Source: Alphaproteobacteria bacterium (GTDB lineage: Bacteria; Pseudomonadota; Alphaproteobacteria; Rs-D84). From it: a stretch of DNA of 5,467 nt. Below, one piece after another: positions 4,869 through 5,467 of the stretch. Numbering within the stretch: position 1 is the first letter of the stretch; the number at the start of each line of letters is the position of its first letter. Where the stretch lies: positions 1-5,467 of the forward strand of contig JAFNYG010000012.1 in assembly GCA_017383325.1 (NCBI GenBank). Direction: 5' to 3'. A model generated the notes under the pieces. That model saw only the letters and a program-made list of their open reading frames with translations, did not search any database and was not told the origin of the DNA. The translations under genes were made by a program, and so were the position numbers.

Positions 4869-5467
4869 ATGGCGCCAGATTTGAAAATAGATGTTGTTTA
4901 CCTGTGGGTCGATGACAAAGATGAAATCTGGCGGGCAGAAAAAAATAAATGGCTGGGGATAACTGGGGCAAAAAAATCAGTCAGCGTGGATGCAAAAACA
5001 AATGCACGGTGGCGGGATAATGGTGAATTGTTATATTCTTTGCGCAGTTTGGATAAGTTTGCACCGTGGGTAAATCATGTATATGTCGTGACTGGGTTTG
5101 GACAGGTGCCAGATTGGATGAATACAGATAACCCAAAAATAACAATCGTTCCACATGAACAAATTATGCCAGCAGACAGTTTGCCAACATTTAATTCCGT
5201 CGCAATTGAAATGTGTATTCCAAATATACCAGGATTGTCCGAATATTTCTTGTTGGTAAATGATGATATGTTCTTTAACCGGCCGTTGAAACCAGATTTC
5301 TTTTATGACAGGCGGGGCAGGGCACGTGTGTTATTCAGTACGCACAAAAAACATAATAAAAATATCGGACAGTGGATGGAAAGCGTCGATGAATACACGC
5401 AGACATTGATTTTGGCCGCACATTATATTGACAGAATTTTTAACAGGTCTTTGTATAAATACAGGCC
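4869..5467 (+). CDS. Stealth-family sugar-phosphate transferase, 3' end cut by the window edge
   Basis: The frame is open for 199 codons to the right edge. Residues 7-16 (IDVVYLWVDD) match Stealth conserved region 1 (PF17101). Residues 47-150 match conserved region 2 (PF11380): RWRDNGELLYSLRSLDKFAPW (47-67), VYVVTGFGQVPDWM (71-84), LPTFNSVAIE (105-114) and GLSEYFLLVNDDMFFNRPL (122-140), with the Asp pair at 132-133. Family members include bacterial capsule hexose-1-phosphate transferases and the animal GlcNAc-1-phosphotransferase. They transfer a sugar phosphate from a nucleotide sugar to a glycan hydroxyl, making a phosphodiester. ATG 4869 is 5 nt after the preceding stop codon, with Shine-Dalgarno GAAGGTG (4854-4860) 8 nt upstream inside that gene. 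Conserved regions 3 and 4 should lie beyond the edge. The family call is very secure; the sugar and acceptor are unknown. Confidence -1.
   Translation, partial: MAPDLKIDVVYLWVDDKDEIWRAEKNKWLGITGAKKSVSVDAKTNARWRDNGELLYSLRSLDKFAPWVNHVYVVTGFGQVPDWMNTDNPKITIVPHEQIMPADSLPTFNSVAIEMCIPNIPGLSEYFLLVNDDMFFNRPLKPDFFYDRRGRARVLFSTHKKHNKNIGQWMESVDEYTQTLILAAHYIDRIFNRSLYKYR

Noticed and set aside
4591..4971. A 126-codon minus-strand frame antisense to the GT2-like and Stealth genes
   Set aside because: It spans the junction of two well-supported genes on the other strand and shows no recognisable domain.

Overview
The window looks like a piece of a Gram-negative, AT-rich, probably host-associated bacterial chromosome. 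Two genes encode outer-membrane beta-barrel proteins with classical signal peptides, one of them ending in the terminal Phe typical of barrels. The other four encode enzymes of surface-polysaccharide assembly. A gut- or host-associated alphaproteobacterium fits the style of these genes, but that placement is an impression from codon and protein style, not something the sequence proves.

Layout, left to right. (1) Positions 1-940, minus strand: a 3'-truncated autotransporter-type protein (signal peptide, short passenger, beta-barrel running off the left edge). (2) Positions 941-1297: a divergent intergenic region. On the minus strand it holds a candidate promoter, a long leader with strong and competing RNA helices, and a Rho-independent terminator placed directly before the Shine-Dalgarno sequence of the autotransporter gene. 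On the plus strand it holds a good sigma70-like promoter. (3) Positions 1298-1885, plus: a small outer-membrane beta-barrel protein with its own terminator. (4) Positions 1920-3116, minus: a GT61/DUF563 glycosyltransferase that converges on the barrel gene. (5) Positions 3117-3185: a 69-bp divergent promoter region. (6) Positions 3186 to the right edge, plus: a tight operon of an RgpF-like glycosyltransferase, a GT2-like glycosyltransferase and a Stealth-family sugar-phosphate transferase (truncated by the window). The gaps between these genes are 1 and 5 nt, and each downstream Shine-Dalgarno lies inside the end of the preceding gene.

The four glycan genes probably act together on one cell-surface polymer (capsule or LPS O-chain). 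GT61, RgpF-like and GT2-like enzymes would add sugars, and the Stealth protein would add a phosphodiester-linked sugar. The substrates cannot be read from this sequence.

The most unusual object is the leader of the autotransporter gene (about 955-1184, minus). A perfect 10-bp closing helix around several small hairpins, an 18-bp long-range helix that cannot form at the same time except as a pseudoknot, and a terminator whose 5' arm overlaps the closing helix by 3 nt together look like an attenuator or riboswitch-type control element. I do not recognise it as a named RNA family.
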